Part shown: positions 41,137 through 49,921 of the stretch, piece after piece | Numbering within the stretch: the first letter of the stretch is position 1 | Layout: each line of letters starts with the position of its first letter | Program-made: the position numbers and the translations under genes | Notes under the pieces: generated by a model | The model's database searches: none | What the model was told of the DNA's origin: nothing | The model's input: the letters and a program-made list of their open reading frames with translations, nothing else | Assembly: GCF_002287175.1 (NCBI RefSeq) | Contig: NZ_LMVM01000037.1 | Span: forward strand, 158,999 to 222,998 | Direction of reading: 5' to 3' | Source of the DNA: Methanobacterium bryantii | GTDB lineage: Archaea; Methanobacteriota; Methanobacteria; Methanobacteriales; Methanobacteriaceae | Length of the DNA stretch: 64,000 bases

Positions 41137-41976
41137 ATGAAAATAGGATTTTTAGGGTTTGGAGAAGTTGCTTCGACTCTGGCAGCAGGACTTTTAAGTA
41201 ATGGTGTCGATGTCTTTACATGTGTTGAAGGCAGGAGTTTAAAAACAAAGGAAATAGCCGAAGAAACTGCATTGAACTTATGTAAATCAAATCGAGAACT
41301 TGCTGAATCTTGTGACGTTTTAATTTCGGCAGTTACTCCCTTTCAAGCAGTTGAAGTATCTAAAAAAGTTGGAAAATATGTTAAAGGGATTTATATCGAT
41401 ATAAATAATATTTCGCCTTCAACTGCTGAAGAAGCGTTGTCACACATTGAAAATGGAAAAACAGCAGATGCTTCAATAATAGGCAGTGTACGAAAAAATG
41501 GGTTGAATGCCCATATACTTGTATCGGGACCATTTTCAAAACAATTTGCAGAATTAAACCAATATGGGATGAATATATCTGTTATAGGTAGTGAAATAGG
41601 GCGGGCTTCTGCTATTAAACTATTTAGAAGCTCATTTACTAAAGGAATTTCTGCATTACTTTTTGAAACGCTTTATTCTGCTTATAAGATGGGAATTGAT
41701 GAAGAAACATTAAAATACATTGCAGAAACTGAAGGTGAAGGCTTCATGGAGTCTGCAGTATCCCGTATAATAAGCAGTGCAGTACACTCAAGGCGAAGGG
41801 CTGAGGAGATGGAAGAAGTTATTGAGTTAATTTCAAAAAACAGTGATGCTAAAATGAGTAAAGCAGCAGGTGAATTTTTTAAACAGCTTTGTGCTGAAAT
41901 TAGCGGTATTTACAAGCGGCCTGAGGATTATAAAGAAATTTTTGAAATTATAGATAATAAAAACCGAAAAAATTAG
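41137..41976 (+). CDS. NAD(P)-binding beta-hydroxyacid dehydrogenase-like protein (DUF1932)
   Basis: Dehydrogenase-like protein of the 6-phosphogluconate dehydrogenase superfamily; substrate unknown. Seen: 279 residues. N-terminal Rossmann motif IGFLGFGEVASTLA (about 3-16), catalytic-region lysine/asparagine spacing typical of the family (KLFRSSFTKGISALLFE near 165-181, including the LFRS-K pattern), and C-terminal helices of the DUF1932 kind. The ATG at 41137 is chosen because GGTGAT lies just before it; the GTG at 41125 overlaps that site. Convergent with the sensor kinase, whose stop lies three bases beyond its own stop. Confidence 0.86.
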   Translation: MKIGFLGFGEVASTLAAGLLSNGVDVFTCVEGRSLKTKEIAEETALNLCKSNRELAESCDVLISAVTPFQAVEVSKKVGKYVKGIYIDINNISPSTAEEALSHIENGKTADASIIGSVRKNGLNAHILVSGPFSKQFAELNQYGMNISVIGSEIGRASAIKLFRSSFTKGISALLFETLYSAYKMGIDEETLKYIAETEGEGFMESAVSRIISSAVHSRRRAEEMEEVIELISKNSDAKMSKAAGEFFKQLCAEISGIYKRPEDYKEIFEIIDNKNRKN

Positions 41977-41979
41977 AAA

Positions 41980-44178
41980 TTAATAGGGAATAGTAAAGTA
42001 AAAAGTCGATCCAACATAGGGTTCTGATTCAACCCATATTTGTCCACCATGGCGTTCAACGATCCTTTTGGCCACAGGTAATCCAATTCCACTCCCTTCA
42101 TATTCTTCTTTTGTATGTAATCTCTGGAATATGGTGAAAATACGGTCAAAATGCTCTTCTTCAATTCCAATACCATTATCAGCAACAGAGAATACATATT
42201 CATTTCCATGTTCCTTACATGAGATGTGGATTTTGGGCTGAACTGCAAACTGTCTAAATTTAATGCTATTTTCAACCAGGTTCTGGAATAACCGTAAAAG
42301 CTGACCTGAATCTGCATTTACCTTTGGAAGTTTATCATAGGTTATTTCTGCATCATTATCTTCAATTAAGGTTTTTAAACTGGAAGTAGTATAATCGATG
42401 ATTTCTTCAGTGTTTGTTGGCTTAAACACTTTTCCTCTTGATACTACTCTTGAATACTGCAGTAAATCCTTAATCATTTCCTGCATTCTGGTTGAGGCGT
42501 CAACGATGTACTCCATGAATTCATCAGAATCTTCGTCGATTTTGTTTTTATATCGTTTTGCTAAAAGCTGTGTGAAACTTGCAATGGTTCTAAGCGGTTC
42601 CTGTAAATCATGTGACGTTACATATGCAAACTGTTGAAGCTCTTCATTTGAACGGTTTAAATCAGCGGTAAGTTTTTTCAACTGTTTTTCATAAATATCC
42701 TTTTGAGATTCTACAGAATCCTTTAATTTTGAGATATATATGCTGAATTCTTCATTGGTATTTTCTAAGTTGATTATCTTTTGATTTAATTCTTCAACTC
42801 TCAATTTTTTAGCGCCTAATAATTCTTTGGCTTCTTTTTGTTTCCTTAGAACTTCTTTAACGCGTTTTTCAAATAATTTTTCAGAATTCTCATACTTTAA
42901 AAGGATTTCCTTGAACTCATCATTGGATTTTTCAAGTTCAATAACTTTTTGATTTAAGTTTTCAATTTCTGAATTTGAGATAGCTACTAGTTCTGCAGAG
43001 TTTTTGAGTTCACTAATATCGCGATTTATGAGTATATATTCTATGGATGGGCTGTTATTATCGCGTTTAGCTATAATTATGCTCTTTATATGGATAGGGC
43101 TGCCTTCTTTACTGTAATGGATAAACTCAGAATTTAAATATTCATTAGTTCTCAAGTACTCTAAAACTTTTAGCCGTTCTATAGGACTTTCTTTGGATTT
43201 AAATACATTATAAACAACTTTTCCAATTACTTCGTCTTCTTTCCAGCCGTATATGTTTTGGGCGGCGTCATTCCACATTTTTACGCGTAATTTACCATCA
43301 ACCCTAATTACTGCATCACTGACATTATCGATGATTTCCTCATTGAGATGTGATATATTTTCATTTTCAGTAGTTTCCAGCTCTTTAGCGTGAGTTTCAA
43401 TTAAATTCTTAATAAATTTCTCATTTTCTATCTTAGAGTCTTCATATTTTGAAATAATCTCTTTGAACTTATCATTGGTTTTTTCAAGCTCAGCAATTTT
43501 TTGATCCTTCTTTTTAGCTTCCAAATTTTTGATATTTAACAACTCTTCTGCTGCTACTTGCTTCTCCAGGATTTCATTAACCTGTTTTCCAACAGATTCC
43601 TCACTTTCAGAAATTTCATATTTTGAAATAATTTCTTTAAATTCCTGGTTGGTTTTTTTGAGTTCATTAATTTGTTGATTAAGGTCTTCAATTTCTAAGA
43701 TAGAATTTTCGGGTTCGTTTTGTTTAGATAATAAATCCTGCGCACGATTTTCTACCAGTTTATCCAGGAAATCTCGTTGATTTTCACTAATTGTATCCTC
43801 ATTTCGTTTATAATCCGTGACATCTGTTAAACTAAGTAATATTCCCGTTACCTCATTGTCATCTTTAACTGGTTTAATTACCCAGTCCCAATAAGTTATT
43901 CCTAATTCTGGATGTTCAAGCGGCATGGAATATGCAAAATATGGCTTACCACTCTTAACTACGTTTTTAAATATTTTTTCGTTCCCTTTATGTGGGTACA
44001 GGTCAAAATGGTTTTTTCCCACAAAAAAATCGGGAGTTTTATTGCTGCGTTCAGCATATGCTTTATTTACTCCAATAAAATTAAAGTCCTTGTCTAGATA
44101 AGCTATCATAAAATGTGTATGGTCAAAAATAGTTTCCAGCATCAAAGCATTTCCTGAGATTTCATTTGATAAATTCAT
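41980..44178 (-). CDS. PAS-domain sensor histidine kinase
   Basis: Sensor kinase, apparently soluble. Seen: 732 residues from the ATG at 44178 (GGGGAT directly upstream; the frame runs on to 44217). Domains in order: PAS (about 20-125, IFDHTHFMIAYLDKDF), two long coiled coils with repeated KTNxEFKEIISKYE, a second PAS (about 280-400, IYGWKEDEVIGKVV), more coiled coil, then HisKA-like helices with FAYVTSHDLQEPLRTI (phospho-acceptor His about 523) and a HATPase domain (DNGIGIEEE, GSGIGLPVAKRIVERHGG). No transmembrane helix and no receiver domain. The coiled-coil heptads repeat the same 20-residue unit several times. No response regulator gene lies nearby. Function of the signal unknown. Confidence 0.9.
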   Translation of the reverse strand: MNLSNEISGNALMLETIFDHTHFMIAYLDKDFNFIGVNKAYAERSNKTPDFFVGKNHFDLYPHKGNEKIFKNVVKSGKPYFAYSMPLEHPELGITYWDWVIKPVKDDNEVTGILLSLTDVTDYKRNEDTISENQRDFLDKLVENRAQDLLSKQNEPENSILEIEDLNQQINELKKTNQEFKEIISKYEISESEESVGKQVNEILEKQVAAEELLNIKNLEAKKKDQKIAELEKTNDKFKEIISKYEDSKIENEKFIKNLIETHAKELETTENENISHLNEEIIDNVSDAVIRVDGKLRVKMWNDAAQNIYGWKEDEVIGKVVYNVFKSKESPIERLKVLEYLRTNEYLNSEFIHYSKEGSPIHIKSIIIAKRDNNSPSIEYILINRDISELKNSAELVAISNSEIENLNQKVIELEKSNDEFKEILLKYENSEKLFEKRVKEVLRKQKEAKELLGAKKLRVEELNQKIINLENTNEEFSIYISKLKDSVESQKDIYEKQLKKLTADLNRSNEELQQFAYVTSHDLQEPLRTIASFTQLLAKRYKNKIDEDSDEFMEYIVDASTRMQEMIKDLLQYSRVVSRGKVFKPTNTEEIIDYTTSSLKTLIEDNDAEITYDKLPKVNADSGQLLRLFQNLVENSIKFRQFAVQPKIHISCKEHGNEYVFSVADNGIGIEEEHFDRIFTIFQRLHTKEEYEGSGIGLPVAKRIVERHGGQIWVESEPYVGSTFYFTIPY

Positions 44179-44323
44179 ATTATCCCCTATCTCAATTTTA
44201 AATTTTAAAGAGCCCAATATACGAATTAGGATTGAACTAATTCAGAATTGTTGATTTATGTATATTTATTTTTCTATATATTCTTCAAGCATTCATTTTT
44301 TGAATGTATAAAAACTTTATTAA

Positions 44324-44340
44324 TTTTTTTTTTTTTTTTT
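44324..44340. repeat. 17-base poly-T tract
   Basis: Uninterrupted run of 17 T upstream of the 44462 gene, close after a small GCATTC/GAATGT-type hairpin (about 44290-44309). On the minus strand it is an A tract upstream of the sensor kinase. It may affect DNA bending or be variable in length between cells or assemblies. Confidence 0.7.
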
Positions 44341-44461
44341 ATTACTATTTTTGAATTGTCAGTACTTTTTATTTTAAAGCTGTATGTATTTACATACCTG
44401 TTGCACTATTATGACTAAATATAAACGTGAGTAATACTAAATTATAGGTAAGGGTGATTAA

Positions 44462-44686
44462 ATGGAAAATATTGGAAATGTGATAATGGAGAGTGAAAGT
44501 AACTTAAAAGAAATAGAGAGTGATATTAAAAATACTGGAAAACCATCAGATGAATCTTTGGATCAGGCAAATGAAATTCTGGATAAGTTAAATGCCGAAG
44601 TAGATGGAATTTCAGATAATTTCATGTCTTCAGCTATAAATGAAATTATTGATCTTTATAAAAAAATACTGGAAGAATACAGATAG
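44462..44686 (+). CDS. Small acidic helical protein of unknown function
   Basis: Not recognised. Seen: 74 residues, rich in glutamate, serine and leucine (ESESNLKEIESDI, ESLDQANEILDKLNAEV), likely a short coiled coil. Strong ribosome binding site GGGTGAT precedes the ATG by three bases, which supports real translation. Lies alone between the sensor kinase and the 44985 gene. No motif identifies the function. Confidence 0.65.
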   Translation: MENIGNVIMESESNLKEIESDIKNTGKPSDESLDQANEILDKLNAEVDGISDNFMSSAINEIIDLYKKILEEYR

Positions 44687-44984
44687 GACAGTTGCTTTTG
44701 GATATCGGGGCGGAAAATTACACATCTATATAATTAATTTTTTCATTATTTAATTTAAAAATCCTTATTTTTTACTTTTTATTATTTAAATTTGATAAAG
44801 TAACCCATGCATTTTGTGCTATCTTTTAAAATAAGATTAGGCTTTATTAATTTTGAATCAGCCAGTAATGTGGAATATACATTGAAAAAATTTATTAATT
44901 TGTTTAAATATAAATAACAAAAAGAATTGCTTTTTATATAATGTATTGCTTAAAATGCTATCATGAGTTTTCAAGAGGGTTTTT

Positions 44985-45191
44985 ATGGTTGTAGATGAAC
45001 AAGTAGAGGAATGTCAGAATGCTTTAGAAAAGCTTATAGGTAAAAAAATTGTTGAAATTAAATTTAAGCCATATAATCACGACTGCTGGAAACTTTTTAT
45101 AACTACAGATAAAGATGAGCTTGTTATGATATTTTGTAAAGACTGGAAGTGCCCAGTTACTCAATACAGGGATGCGGATTCTAATATATAA
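44985..45191 (+). CDS. Small cysteine-containing protein of unknown function
   Basis: Not recognised. Seen: 68 residues beginning MVVDEQVEECQNALEKLIGKK, then a beta-rich half (IVEIKFKPYNHDCWKLFITT, ELVMIFCKDWKCPVTQY). Four cysteines: C10, C34 (HDC), C51 and C56. The FCKDWKC pair could bind a metal. GAGGG precedes the ATG. The 298-base gap before it is AT-rich and shows no gene. Followed by RNase III in the same direction, 170 bases away. Confidence 0.65.
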   Translation: MVVDEQVEECQNALEKLIGKKIVEIKFKPYNHDCWKLFITTDKDELVMIFCKDWKCPVTQYRDADSNI

Positions 45192-45361
45192 TATGAAAGC
45201 TGATTTAAAATATCAAAAATGCAATATACTAAATTTAAAGGTTTTAATCATAAATAAACATATTAAAACTTTTAATAATTGTTATCGTGATAAATTCTAC
45301 GTTTTTTCTATAAAAGTGGATAACTAAAATTTTATCATGTCTTAATATTAATTAAGATAAT

Positions 45362-46015
45362 ATGCAATTACTAGAAACATTTTCAATTGAACCTGTTAAC
45401 ACCAGCCTTTATGAGCTGGCTTTTCTTCATGAGTCTTATTCAAATGAAAACGGCATCGATGAATGTTATGAAAGGTTAGAATTTTTAGGTGATGCTGTTC
45501 TTGAGATAGCGGTTTCTGAATTTTTATACAATATGGATTCTAATTTAACTGAAGGTGAATTAACCAGTTTACGTTCAAATTATGTATGTAAAAAAGCACT
45601 TCATGTTTATTCTATGGAACTGGGCCTGGATCAGTACATAAAATTAGGGGCTGGTCAAGAATTAACCCGTCGTGAAGTTGATTCAATTATCAGCGATGTA
45701 TTTGAATCATTTATAGGGGCTTTATATCTTGATTTAGGCCTGGGTACTGTGAGGGAATTCCTCTCCAAAACAGTTATGCCGCATATAGAAAATAAGGACA
45801 TCTTTTTTTGTGATTATAAATCTAAATTAAAGCAGTTATGTGATCAAAGTGGTGTCGATGTGGTTTATGAGTTAATACTGGAGGAAGGGGAACCTCATGA
45901 TAAGACATTTGGTATGGCTGCAGTTATCAACGGTAAGAACTATGGAACAGGTACCGGTGGAAGTAAAAAAGAAGCCCAGCAAAACGCTGCCAAAATTGCA
46001 CTGGATAATCTTTAA
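45362..46015 (+). CDS. rnc: Ribonuclease III
   Basis: Double-stranded RNA endonuclease. Seen: 217 residues. The catalytic signature ERLEFLGDAVL (residues 37-47) includes E40 and D44, with D112 and E115 in SDVFESFIGALYLD; these correspond to the four metal-binding acidic residues of bacterial RNase III. A double-stranded RNA-binding domain follows (about 150-217, DYKSKLKQLCDQ... GTGTGGSKKEAQQNAAKIALDNL). All catalytic residues are intact. No ribosome binding site is visible before the ATG, which lies in an AT-rich stretch with a TATA-like TTATCATG region, so translation may be leaderless. RNase III is rare in archaea. Product very secure. Confidence 0.96.
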   Translation: MQLLETFSIEPVNTSLYELAFLHESYSNENGIDECYERLEFLGDAVLEIAVSEFLYNMDSNLTEGELTSLRSNYVCKKALHVYSMELGLDQYIKLGAGQELTRREVDSIISDVFESFIGALYLDLGLGTVREFLSKTVMPHIENKDIFFCDYKSKLKQLCDQSGVDVVYELILEEGEPHDKTFGMAAVINGKNYGTGTGGSKKEAQQNAAKIALDNL

Positions 46016-46269
46016 ATTATTATATTTATGTTGTCCTGCGTAATATTGTTTATTTTTATATAATATGTGTGTATTTGATTTAATTTGATAGATAAAAGTG
46101 TTTTATATTATTTATTTTTTTAATTATCAGTATTTATATAGATAATTTTCAAATTAGTTTAATCTTTGGGGATGGTCTGTTTTTAAAAAGAAAAATTGTA
46201 AATAATTTTTAATCAAATAATAATACTATATGGGGGATGCAATATGATTATGTTTGATGGAGGAAAAAC

Positions 46270-47076
46270 TTGCCGAAATACCTTTTTGATTACTTAAATG
46301 AATTTGAAGACTTCCGGGAAGATGAAAAAACAGCAATTATAACAGATATAGATGGTACTATAAGTAAAATAGTTTTAGATCCATATGAAGCCACTATAAC
46401 TCAGATCATGAGGGCTACACTTGAAAAACTTGTAGATAAGTTCCAGTTAGTTGGCATTATAACTGGAAGAAACGTTAAAAACGCTAAAGAGATGCTTGAA
46501 GTAGGTGGGTTGCTTTATATCGGGAGCCATGGGCTTGAATATTTAAAGGATGATGAAATTCATATTGAAGGCGAAGTAGAGGAATATTTGCCTCTCATAC
46601 AGAAAATTGCTCAAAATATCCAGGCTGAAGAAGAACTATGTAATATCAAAAATATTCTATTCCAGGAAAAGGGGCTTTGTTTTACAGTCCATTACCGGAA
46701 ATGTGAAGACCCTCAAGGAACGCACAGAAAAATTTTAGATGTCATTAATGGACTGGAAGGACTGGAAAGGTTTAAAGTTACAGAAGGACGTAAAGTTGTG
46801 GAAATAAGGCCTAAAATTGGTCATGACAAAGGAACCATACTTGAAAAACTCATTTTTGAAAATGATGTTGAAAAGATCATTTACTTAGGCGATGATGTAA
46901 CTGATGTTGATGCATTTAACAAACTAAATGAACTCAAAGAAAATGGTAAAGTCAATGGTGCAGGAATAGTCGTAGTTTCGGAGGAAGTCCCTGAATTTGT
47001 TAAAGAAAATGCATCTTTTTATGTTAATGGAGTTGATGAGGTACAGAAGTTCTTTAACTGGCTTCTGGAAAATTAA
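46270..47076 (+). CDS. HAD-family trehalose-6-phosphate phosphatase-like protein
   Basis: Phosphatase of the HAD superfamily, similar to trehalose-6-phosphate phosphatase (OtsB). Seen: 268 residues from the TTG at 46270. Motif I is TDIDGTIS (about 26-33; nucleophile and acid/base aspartates), then VGIITGRNVKNA, the OtsB-like IGSHGLEYL, and motif III/IV KPKIGHDKGTI with LGDDVTDVDAFN. GGAGG lies six bases before the TTG, supporting this start. A second small frame starts at 46244 with a strong GGGGAT site (MIMFDGGKTCRNTFLIT) and overlaps the TTG; it may be a leader peptide. Substrate could be trehalose-6-phosphate or another sugar phosphate. Confidence 0.87.
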   Translation: MPKYLFDYLNEFEDFREDEKTAIITDIDGTISKIVLDPYEATITQIMRATLEKLVDKFQLVGIITGRNVKNAKEMLEVGGLLYIGSHGLEYLKDDEIHIEGEVEEYLPLIQKIAQNIQAEEELCNIKNILFQEKGLCFTVHYRKCEDPQGTHRKILDVINGLEGLERFKVTEGRKVVEIRPKIGHDKGTILEKLIFENDVEKIIYLGDDVTDVDAFNKLNELKENGKVNGAGIVVVSEEVPEFVKENASFYVNGVDEVQKFFNWLLEN

Positions 47077-47094
47077 ATTACAATTAAAATATTT

Positions 47095-48381
47095 TCATTT
47101 TCCAATAAATATCCTGACCCGCCAACCTTCTTTTTTATGCACTAACTTTGCGCTTAATGGAATAAAATGAGAATCAATAAGAAGCCTCAGGTATGTTGCA
47201 GATTGGGCAGGCAACTTCAGGGGACTTTTTATTTTACGGTTTTCTGTACGTATCTGGCAGGCTAATTTTTCCCTTTTATCAACAAATAAAGAAGCCTCAA
47301 TCCCTTCTTTTAAATCTTCAACCTCAAAACTTCTAAGGTGAAGCCCTGCATCAATAGTGTATTGGGGTTTTACACCTCTTTTCCCTTTTCTAAACATTTC
47401 ATGGGCATCGGAGGATTTAACTCCTTTTTCAACATTAGACGATACAAACCATGCCCTTTCAATTACGCTTTCTACAGTCTGATCTGGAGGAATAATTCCT
47501 TCTGCTTCATAATGTTTAATAAGATCAAATACCTCTTCACGTGTCACATCCTGCTCAACTGAACTTATTGCAAGCCTTGTGAGAACTGGGCCGTATCCTG
47601 CCATTCTTAGTGCTGCCCAAATCTGATCTTCGTTTCGGTATTGTCTGCCTTTAATGATGGCCTCTGCAGCGTCAGCGTTTATATTAGCTATATTAAGCAA
47701 TTTTGCCCTTGAATATTTATTAAGCCGTTTTGTAATGGCTCCAATGTCCCGTTTTCCCGGAATATTTCCTTTTTTTATCTCTTTTTGAAGGATCTTTACT
47801 GTGGAGTCAGGGAGGACTTCTTTTACATCTTCAGGTATTTCGAAGTTGTTCTCAATTATCTTTGCCCTGATTTCCCTGCCTGATATTTTACCGTCCATCT
47901 GCAGTTCAGGAATTATATGGAACTTCATTTTTCGTTTATACTTTTTGTAGAGGAAATCATTCACTGCAAACCATCTTATAACGTTACGGTTTGGGAGGCT
48001 CCGTGGAATCCCGCTGAATATACCTCGTTTTGCAAATGATGCTGCGTATTTCTGGATTTTACTGGTTGAAACATTGGCTGCATCAACGTAGTCCACAACA
48101 CCATCTTCAATCATCATTGCTATCCTGATTGGAACGGTGTATGCGAGGGTCAACCTGTGGTGCAGCCCTTCAATGGGCACGACTCTATCAGCACCAGCTT
48201 TAAGTGCCATTTCACGTCTTGCTTCGTAACTTGCAAAAAATGGGGCATGATTAGCACTGTAACCCTTATTTAAATAAATTACAACTTCATCTCCTGTTTT
48301 CTCTGCAATGTCTCTTCCTTTTTCTATGAGTTTAGCGTGTCCGTTATGTACTGGGTCAAAATCAGCGCTTATTCCAATCAT
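47095..48381 (-). CDS. Nucleotidyltransferase-fold protein (HxGH, TmcAL-like)
   Basis: Class I nucleotidyltransferase-type protein. Seen: 428 residues, N-terminal ATP-binding motif DPVHNGHAKL (about 9-18, HNGH), second signature ISGREIRAKI (about 168-177), and conserved blocks KGYSANHAPFFASYEARREMAL and AANVSTSKIQKYAA. The overall plan (N-terminal nucleotidyltransferase and a long C-terminal part) resembles TmcAL, which modifies tRNA(Met) cytidine using acetate, but identity is not certain; nicotinamide- or other nucleotidyltransferases are alternatives. The C-terminal 110 residues look like a basic beta-rich, possibly RNA-binding region. Convergent with the phosphatase gene, 18 bases apart. 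Confidence 0.8.
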   Translation of the reverse strand: MIGISADFDPVHNGHAKLIEKGRDIAEKTGDEVVIYLNKGYSANHAPFFASYEARREMALKAGADRVVPIEGLHHRLTLAYTVPIRIAMMIEDGVVDYVDAANVSTSKIQKYAASFAKRGIFSGIPRSLPNRNVIRWFAVNDFLYKKYKRKMKFHIIPELQMDGKISGREIRAKIIENNFEIPEDVKEVLPDSTVKILQKEIKKGNIPGKRDIGAITKRLNKYSRAKLLNIANINADAAEAIIKGRQYRNEDQIWAALRMAGYGPVLTRLAISSVEQDVTREEVFDLIKHYEAEGIIPPDQTVESVIERAWFVSSNVEKGVKSSDAHEMFRKGKRGVKPQYTIDAGLHLRSFEVEDLKEGIEASLFVDKREKLACQIRTENRKIKSPLKLPAQSATYLRLLIDSHFIPLSAKLVHKKEGWRVRIFIGK

Positions 48382-48432
48382 AATATCACCTTAATGCACA
48401 CTTTTATGATACCGTATATAATTAGTGCTTAT

Positions 48433-48696
48433 ATGCATATGGATTTTGATGACATAAAAAATGATTTATGCGTTAAGGATTTCTTAAGATCAAGAGATTT
48501 ACGGGATAGCAGCATAAAAAGGTACCTATATTGAATAAAATATTATAGTAATTTCATCAACAAAACACCCTCCGAATTCATTGAAGAAGCTGAAAGGGAA
48601 GAAGAAGGAATTGATCTCTTTATAGAAAAATAAACGGTTATCTCTTAGACTATGCTGAACATCTTGAAAGTCTTAATAGGGAAAATCTTACAATAA
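48433..48696 (+). pseudogene. Remnant of a tyrosine recombinase (integrase) N-terminal domain
   Basis: Seen: MDFDDIKNDLCVKDFLRSRD-type start (ATG at 48433 or 48439) followed by LRDSSIKRYL, then an in-frame TGA. After it the same frame reads INKTPSEFIEEAEREEEGID. Then, after a frame change, NGYLLDYAEHLESLNREN reads on. This matches the SAM-like core-binding N-terminal domain of archaeal viral and plasmid integrases (segments such as KTPSEFIEEAE). The catalytic domain is missing. At least one nonsense codon and one frameshift, so the gene is dead. It marks a former integrated element. Confidence 0.75.
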
Positions 48697-48735
48697 AAGG
48701 TCTTATTTATCCTCCTAAAGAAGGAGACCAATACC

Positions 48736-48987
48736 ATGTTAAAAGAATTAAAAAATAAAATCGGTAATAAAAAGGGTGTATTAAATATAAATGAGGATCC
48801 TAAAGAAGGAGAATTACTATTTGAATACAAATGAGGTAGCATTATTGAAGATGATAATGAGTCTAAAGTAGCTCGGGTGATAGAAGGAGAAGAAGCTATT
48901 GAGTTTTTAAACCTCATTAAAGATTATAGTGCTCATAAAGAAGAATTTGAAGCTATACTTAATTATATGGAGAATGTTAACTCTTAA
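48736..48987 (+). pseudogene. Small unrecognised ORF interrupted by an in-frame TGA
   Basis: Seen: MLKELKNKIGNKKGVLNINE and on, stop TGA at 48832-48834 (codon 33), then the same frame continues for 50 codons (SIIEDDNESKVARVIEGEEA, then FLNLIKDYSAHKEEFEAIL). The second part is clearly protein-like. An original tryptophan codon (TGG) mutated to TGA is the simplest explanation. Ribosome binding site GGAGA upstream. It lies right after the integrase remnant, so probably is part of the same decayed element. Confidence 0.6.
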
Positions 48988-49182
48988 AATACTAATGCTT
49001 CTTATTTTTATTTTTTAATATTTGAAATCTTACTCTGTCCAATACAATCAAGCCTGAAAGTTTCACCTTTACGCATTGCTACTATTTATTAAATATTGAT
49101 TCAACGTGAGTTATTGTATAATTCAAGTATTTTTTTTAATTATTTTATTTTTATTAAATGAAAACCTTTAAATAATAATTCG

Positions 49183-49203
49183 GACATTTTATAATATAAT
49201 GTC
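49183..49203 (+). promoter_or_regulatory. Palindromic operator candidate of the TetR gene
   Basis: GACATT at 49183-49188 and AATGTC at 49198-49203, a 21-base inverted repeat. It lies just downstream of a TATA-like CTTTAAATAATAA at 49166-49178. The position, overlapping the probable transcription start, fits autorepression by the TetR protein encoded next (inference). A second partial ATGT repeat follows. Confidence 0.55.
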
Positions 49204-49276
49204 ATTATATAACATTATTATGAAAATGTATATTTAATGACAATTAATGATAATACGTCATCATGGTGTGAATGAA

Positions 49277-49900
49277 GTGACAATATCAAATAGAAAAGAA
49301 AGAGAAAAAGAAAGGCGTCGAAAGGATATAATCGACACAGCCGAGAAATTATTCTTTAAAAATGGCTATGAAAACATCACTATGGCTGATATAGCTGAAA
49401 AAGCTGAATTGGCTAGAAGTACGCTATACCTCTATTTTAAAAATAAAAAAGAGATATATTTGGCAATATCTTTTAGGGGTACAGAAATTCTAAACAGAAT
49501 GTTTAAGGAATATTATAAGAAAGGTGAAACAGGTATTGAAAAGGTCAAAATGCTTATGAATGCATTTTATAAGTTTTATAAAGAATACCCTGATTATTAT
49601 GATGTGAACTGGTCTTCATATAAGGTTTCACTTGATTATGATGCATCTAAAATTGAAGAAATAAAGAAAATCAGGATAGAAGGTTTTTCATTGTTTAAAA
49701 AAGCACTTCAAGAAGGTATAGAAGATAAATCCATTAGATATAATATAGATCCAGTAAAATCAAATCTTGTTTTAGTTTCATCTATGCAAAACGCGTTCAA
49801 TCTTCCCCCAACAATTGAGATGCATATGAAAAATAATGATCTAACTCATGAAGAACTAATTGAGTACACTATGGACATGATGATACATTCATTAAAGTAG
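49277..49900 (+). CDS. TetR/AcrR family transcriptional regulator
   Basis: Ligand-responsive repressor. Seen: 207 residues. TetR DNA-binding domain: IIDTAEKLFFKNGYENITM, IAEKAELARSTLYLYFKNKKE (about 14-62). The remaining helical ligand-binding domain does not identify the ligand. The GTG at 49277 is preferred (GGTGTGA five bases upstream) over the ATG at 49247; it gives the basic start MTISNRKEREKERRRKD. It is followed after 21 bases by the 49922 gene, which it probably regulates. A palindrome upstream (49183-49203) is the likely operator. Confidence 0.9.
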   Translation: MTISNRKEREKERRRKDIIDTAEKLFFKNGYENITMADIAEKAELARSTLYLYFKNKKEIYLAISFRGTEILNRMFKEYYKKGETGIEKVKMLMNAFYKFYKEYPDYYDVNWSSYKVSLDYDASKIEEIKKIRIEGFSLFKKALQEGIEDKSIRYNIDPVKSNLVLVSSMQNAFNLPPTIEMHMKNNDLTHEELIEYTMDMMIHSLK

Positions 49901-49921
49901 TATTTTTAAAGAGATGATTAA

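Noticed and set aside
44324..44340. Poly-T tract as an archaeal terminator of the kinase gene
   Set aside because: The kinase is on the minus strand and the tract is upstream of its start, so it cannot terminate that gene; no plus-strand gene ends here.
48832..48834. In-frame TGA read as selenocysteine
   Set aside because: The TGA lies in a decayed region, with no SECIS-like structure noticed and no selenoprotein family match; a mutated TGG is simpler.
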